In this document: positions 59,431 through 64,000 of the stretch, in pieces
Position numbering within the stretch: the stretch's first letter is position 1
Layout of the letters: every line of letters starts with the position of its first letter
Translations under genes and position numbers: made by a program
The notes under the pieces: generated by a model
Databases searched by the model: none
What the model saw: only the letters and a program-made list of their open reading frames with translations
Told to the model about the DNA's origin: nothing
NCBI RefSeq assembly: GCF_033958435.1
Contig: NC_134138.1
Location: 25,512,598 to 25,576,597, forward strand
DNA: 64,000 bases
Reading direction: 5' to 3'
Origin: Carettochelys insculpta
Taxonomy: Eukaryota; Chordata; Testudines; Carettochelyidae

Positions 59431-60390
59431 TGTCTGGCTGTCAAAGCTGTTCCCCACACTCACACTCTGAGTGCCGAAAAAGTGGGGGCCTGTGAGAGTC
59501 CTTAAAATACTTTACCTTTATAGGCTTCTGCTTAAAAGCTTCCCAAGGTCACAGATTCCCTGACCTGAGAGGTAGATCTCCCACCACCTAAGTGAGAGAA
59601 CCCCTCTTTTAAACCCTGGCAGACACACTTGGGATGTCTCCCTGAGGGGTAGCCCCAAGCTCTTAACCTTCCCTTGAGAGACAGCTTGGAAGAAATTGAG
59701 ATACAGTCTGATAGCTCACCTTTCAGTCTTAGCCATGCGTATACACAGATGCTTCTCTAGGACGTAGGAATCAAATCATTGCCTTTAAAAAAATAGTGAT
59801 TTACTAGCAAACAAACAACAAAAAGGTAAGTTAAAGCACAGAGAATTGTTTCCCTGGGATTCAGTTGAAAAATTACAGTGTATGGTGGAGGAGGTGGGTG
59901 GGTGTGTGTGTATGAGTCAGCATGAGAGTCCCGCACCAAACCCAAAATAAAAAGTATCCCGATTGTGTCTGATTAAACATTTCCTTTCTACTTACATATC
60001 TGTATGCCCAGATCTCCTTGTGGCCTGTATATTTACTGGCTTTCTTAAGGCTGCTCAGGCTTAAACAGCTCTGTGTTTCTCTCCTTCAGCCACACAAAAG
60101 AAAGACCCTCACCACCCCCGAGGAGATAACTGCTTCAATTCAAAAGATCCCTCTCGCTTCCTTTTGGCTCACTCACTCCGGGTTTAACCCTTATTATACA
60201 GGGATTCATTTATGGCACACACCCCAAATTATGGACTATGATGGAAGGTATGTCCACACTGGCTATAATTTTCTTCTTAAAGTCTAGGAAAAACATAGTT
60301 AATAATATTAAGTGTAAACTTTAACATACTATGGTTCACATGACTAACTAACAAAATGCTCCCACATTTATGGACTACAATGCCTGACAT
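59431..60390 (-). mobile_element. LTR of the gypsy element (3' LTR on the minus strand)
   Basis: TGTTCCCCACACT ... GTGGGGGCCTGTGAGAG, a GTGATTTACTAGC stretch and CTTACATATCTGTATGCCC match the arrangement of a gypsy-type LTR known from turtles. The pol pseudogene lies directly next to its high-coordinate end. About 57 bp of it (59934-59990) recur at 63945-64000 on the same strand. Both boundaries are approximate. A (TG)n run lies near 59900. Confidence 0.5.
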
Positions 60391-60419
60391 ACAGGAAAAG
60401 TCCTAAGTATCTGAGTCTG

Positions 60420-63400
60420 GAAACCCCTCATGAGAGAGTGCATCAGCCACTTTGTTCGAAGCTTCTGAAATGTATGTATGTCAAATTCTTGGAGATACAA
60501 CTCCATTGAAAGAGTTTCTTGTTAGTATCTTTAAATGTGTGAAGCCACTTCAGTGCAGAATGGTCAGGCTGCAGATAAAAGCTTTCTGCACACACATACG
60601 GTCATGGCTTCTCTAGAGCACACATAGTTGCATAACATTCTTTGTCTGTGACCAACAAATGGCTTTCCGTTTCAGAGAGATTTTTTGCTGAGAAACACGA
60701 TAGGGAGGAATTGTTGATCTGGCCTTATCTGCATCAAAACTGCTTTCACAACAAGTTTGGAGGCATCTGTGGTGACAACGAAAGGCTGGTTGTAGTTTGG
60801 CGCTCCTAGTACATGATCATTCATCAGGACAGCCTTAAGCTGCTCAAAGGCTTTCTGACATTGGTCAGCCCACTTGACCACATTTGTTTGTTTCTTTTCG
60901 GTCTAGTCAATTAGTAGGGTGGGGAGCTGACTCTGGAGTGGTACAAAACACCTGTAATACCTGGCCAAACATAGGAAGGACTGGACCTGTTTCTTTGACT
61001 TAGGGACTGGCCAGTTGTGGATAGCCTATACTTTTGCCTGTAGAGAGTTGATAGTTCCTTGGCCCACCTGCTGTCCAAAGTAAGTCACCAGATATGTCTA
61101 CGCTACAGCAGTCTTTCAAAAGAAGATCTTCCAGAAGAGATCCTCTGGAAAATCTTCTTTCAAAAGAGAGCATCCACACTCAAAAAAGTGGATCAAAAGA
61201 GTGATCCACTCTTTTCAGAAGAGAGTGACCACACAGGTCCCACTCTTTCTCAAGAATGGGCCAGAGATCAGAAAACCTGGCACCATAAGGGCTGCTCTTT
61301 TGAAAGAGTGGCTCGCAGAGAATCCACACGTTTTCTTTTGAAAGTGTCTTTCAAAAGAAGGAGCTGTTCCTGAAACAGGAGTGGAAGAGCGCTTTCGAAA
61401 GGGAGCACTGTGTTCTTTTGATTTAATTTTGAAGGAATGCATTTTGTGTGTAGACACTCCACTAGAGTTTCAAAAGAGCCCCTTCTTTCGAAAAATATTT
61501 TGAAAGAACTTGCCAGTGTAGATGCGACCACCCTGTTTAGGCCAATTTGACATTATAACCTTAACAATCAGCCCTGCCTCCTTTATGCACTGGAAGACAG
61601 CTTGGAGGTGCTCTAGGTGTTCTTCCCATGCATCAGAGAATACAGACACATCATCAAGATAGGCTACAGCAAATTTGCCAAATCCAGCTAGTAGATTATC
61701 TACAAATCTTTAGAAGGTTGTGGGTGCATTGCACAGCCCAAAAGGAAGAATATTAGTCGTACAGCCCCACATGTGTAATGAAGGCTGACCTTTGCTTCTC
61801 TGATTCATCCAGAGGTACTTGCCAGTATCCCTTGGTTAAGTCTAAGCTGCAGATGAACTGAGCATGTCTCAGTTTCTCCAACAGGTCATCTGTACATGGT
61901 ACAATTGCCTGGGTGATTTACAGCATTTAGCTTATGCAAGTTTACACAAAAGCAGATTTCTTCATGTGGTTTGGGAACTCGGACTACTGGAGAAGTCCAT
62001 GTGCTCTCAGAAGGGTGAATTACACCCATTTCTAACACGTCTTTGATCTCCTTCTCTAAAGCCACTTTGGCTGAAGGATCCATTTGGTAGAATGGGGCTC
62101 TGACTGGGTGAGCATCACCTATGTTAATGGAATGGAATGCCCATTCAGTCCATCCTGGGGTGGCTGAGAACACTGGTTCTTATCTCCACAATCTGCCATC
62201 ATTGCTCACAGCCAAGGTTCATGGAGAGGGTTACCTCGCCTACTGCATCCTTGCCTTTCCCATCATAGTAGGCTCCTTCAGGCTATTCAGCATCTTTCTT
62301 CTTCTGGGCAGTAAACTGAAAAACTTTGAATTCTTGGGAACAAAAGGGGTTAAATTAACGTGATATACCTTAGGCTTAAGGTCAGGGTCTGGGTAGGCCA
62401 TGTGGTTATTATCTGCGCCTATGTGCTCTTGGGCTGTGAATGGTCTGTCTCAGGATGCGTCCATCTTTTTGGCCTGGAGCACCTTCAGCCATAGATCGTT
62501 CCCCCACCATAATAATTGCTGTCTGGCATGTTGACCATACCAAGTCTTCTGCACTTGCTGAGCATTCTGCAAATTCTCTTGAGCAAAGTTTGAAGAGTCT
62601 CTGATTTTATTTTATATATGTTGTACACAAAATGCAAAATGTAGCCCCCTTCCATTGATGCTTTACTAACTGCAAGAGGCCCTTAACCTCATGTCCATAC
62701 ACAAGTTTGAAAGGTAAGAATCCCAAGCTGGGATGTGGGACATCTCTATAGGCAAACACTAACTGTTGCAACACCAAGTCCCAATCATTGGAGTATTCGT
62801 TCACTAATTTACGCATTGTGGCTTTCAGAGTTCCATTAAATCTTTCCACCACACCATTTGTTTGCTGGGGGTAGGGGGTGGCAGCCAGGTGTTTCACCCC
62901 ATGAGCTTCCTGAGGACATTTCATAGTCTCTGCTAGGAAATTAATTCCTAAGTCCATGAGAATCTCTGAGCAACAACCTACCCTGGCAAAAATATCTGTT
63001 AGTGTCTGGAGCACATTGCTGTCCATAGTGCTTCCTAGAGCTACTGCCTCATGTCATCAGATGGCCAGATCCACAAGAATCAGTATGAACTGTTTCCCTC
63101 TTGAGGTCTTTTTAGGGAAAGGACCCATAATATGCCCAGCTGCACTCTGAAATGGAACCTCAGTTATGGGGAGTGTCTGGAGAGGTGCCTTGACCTGATC
63201 TTGAGGACATAGCTAGCCACAGCCTTGCCCATTCCCTCCCAGTGGAATGACTTTCCAAGTTGGTGTTTGGTTCTGTTCACCCCAGCATGGCCACTAGGGA
63301 TCACGGGTTAAGCTCAAGAGCTTTTTCCTGTACTTAGCTGGAACTACCAACTAACTCTAAGGATGCCAATCATTGTGCCCAAGAGAGATAGTCTCTTTGT

Positions 63401-63830
63401 ATAGAAGCCCCCTTTCTACCACAAAGCTGGACTTGATATAAGAGCTAAGAGGCAGTGGGTCATTTCTGGCCACCATCCAAGCTCCCTTGAGGCTCTCATT
63501 GGCTTCCTGTTCTCCCTGAAACTGGTCCCTCGATGGTGGATACATCAGCTCCTCACTGGTTTGTGGGCTTGGGCTTGGTCCTTCTGGAAGCGATGCAGGT
63601 GAGGTGGATATCTCTGCTGATTGGGAACCACTTTCTGCTATGGGTGACCGTTCCCACCCTCTAAAGTCCAAGTTCCTGACCAGCTCTTGTATGTAACGGG
63701 CAACTTGGCTGTAAGCAGATCAAAAGTATCCACCCTGAAAGGTCGAATGGTGACTTTGGCCACGGGGTCGATGAGTTTGGTATCCACTAGGGTGCTCAAG
63801 TGTCCTGTGCTCCAGTGTCTCTCCATGCAA
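60420..63830 (-). pseudogene. Ty3/gypsy pol with Gmr1-type domain order (INT-RT-RNaseH), degenerate
   Basis: Read 63830 to 60420 the order is: leader with a possible protease remnant (STLVDTKLIDP, weak), linker ending RGLLYKE (63357-63671), an H2C2-like stretch (SGHAGVNRTKHQLGKS near 63300), integrase (EILMDLGINFLAETM; PYPQQTNGVVERFNGTLKAT; FAYRDVPHPSLGF; 62607-63026), then RT (MLEMGVIHPSESTWTSPVV; LDLTKGYWQVPL; the catalytic AVAYLDDV near 61640-61660), thumb (QVQSFLCLARYYRCFVP near 61000) and RNaseH (VVTTDASKLVVKAVLMQ; 60672-60881). Stops and frameshifts occur throughout; gag is absent. A MITE interrupts it at 61090-61529. Canonical gypsy elements have integrase last. Confidence 0.75.
61090..61529. 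mobile_element. PIF/Harbinger-type MITE, family F, copy 2, inside the gypsy pol
   Basis: 440 bp; ends AGATATGTCTACGCTACAGC and inverse of GGTCGCATCTACACTGGC. ACC is duplicated (61087-61089, 61530-61532). The interior is full of CTTTTGAAAG and TTTCGAAAG blocks. Inverted relative to family F copy 1. It separates the RT and RNaseH parts of the retrotransposon. Confidence 0.8.
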
Positions 63831-63944
63831 TAACCTTCTTCCTGCCCACACTCACAATTTCCCTTTGCTCTGGAAGTATCTTAGGGGCATCTGGGCCTGA
63901 GGACTCGTATTGTGACTTCCTTCCTTGCAAGGTGGATTCTTAGG

Positions 63945-64000
63945 CTGCACCAAACACAAAATAAGAAAATAACCTGATCTTGTCTGACTAAACATTTCCT
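63945..64000 (-). mobile_element. LTR fragment at the window edge
   Basis: CTGCACCAAACACAAAATAAG to the end aligns with 59934-59990 in the LTR above, same strand, with several mismatches and small indels. It joins directly to pol-like text with no leader or gag between, which implies a deletion of part of the 5' LTR and the gag region. The element continues beyond the window. Confidence 0.5.

Overview
This window reads as nuclear DNA of a non-avian reptile, most likely a cryptodiran turtle. The assignment rests on the repeats: CR1 LINEs with ATTCTATG or TTCTTATG octamer tails, tRNA-derived SINEs of the turtle type (heads reading AGAGGTAGCCGTGTTAGTCTG), hAT MITEs opening with GGTTCTCAACC-like termini, MIR/L2-like tails, and very many palindromic DNA-transposon MITEs ending in GGCTATGTCTACACTA. 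The species is an inference from family knowledge; no search was run. I recognise no host protein-coding gene, tRNA, rRNA or CRISPR array. Almost every open frame that makes sense belongs to a transposable element. The window is probably intergenic or deep intronic.

Layout. 0-7 kb: unique AT-rich DNA, a Tigger/pogo-like MITE, a 1.2 kb hAT element with a GC-rich core, and a CR1 split by a 450 bp foldback MITE. 7-19 kb: CR1 scraps, a MITE nested in a MITE (8.5-9.4 kb), several palindromic SINEs, a GC-rich hAT-like remnant near 15 kb, and unique DNA. 19.2-23.5 kb: a chimeric LINE on the minus strand, whose 5' 3 kb is an APE-RT element (called LINE X here) and whose 3' 1 kb is CR1. 23.7-30.2 kb: an LTR-like repeat, two more nested foldback MITE clusters, and L2/MIR relics. 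31.1-34 kb: a long antisense CR1 interrupted by a MITE. 35.7-40.2 kb: a half MITE abutting the 3' end of another LINE X copy, more MITEs, and a truncated PIF/Harbinger transposase gene whose terminal repeat matches the local MITEs. 41.4-43.4 kb: a SINE, a CR1 with a MITE inside, and a foldback MITE. 45.2-49.5 kb: a nearly full-length sense-strand CR1 with decayed ORF1 (esterase) and ORF2 (endonuclease-RT). 50-57 kb: LTR-like and hAT repeats, unique DNA, an antisense CR1, and the 3' end of a Tx1/L1-like LINE. 57.6-64 kb: two LTR-like stretches and the degenerate pol of a Ty3/gypsy element whose domains run INT-RT-RNaseH, the Gmr1-type order.

How the parts relate. The content is a record of layered transposition. 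CR1 and gypsy copies are the substrate. PIF/Harbinger-type MITEs inserted into them, leaving 3-bp duplications, and one MITE family (here A) inserted into other MITEs. The Harbinger-like transposase fragment at 38.6-39.7 kb is a candidate relic of the machinery that moved them. Many SINE copies are palindromes with different turn-round points yet clean 10-13 bp target duplications, which suggests snap-back during reverse transcription. I found no evidence of a new cellular system; the observations most worth following are the palindromic SINEs, the LINE chimera and the MITE/transposase family.
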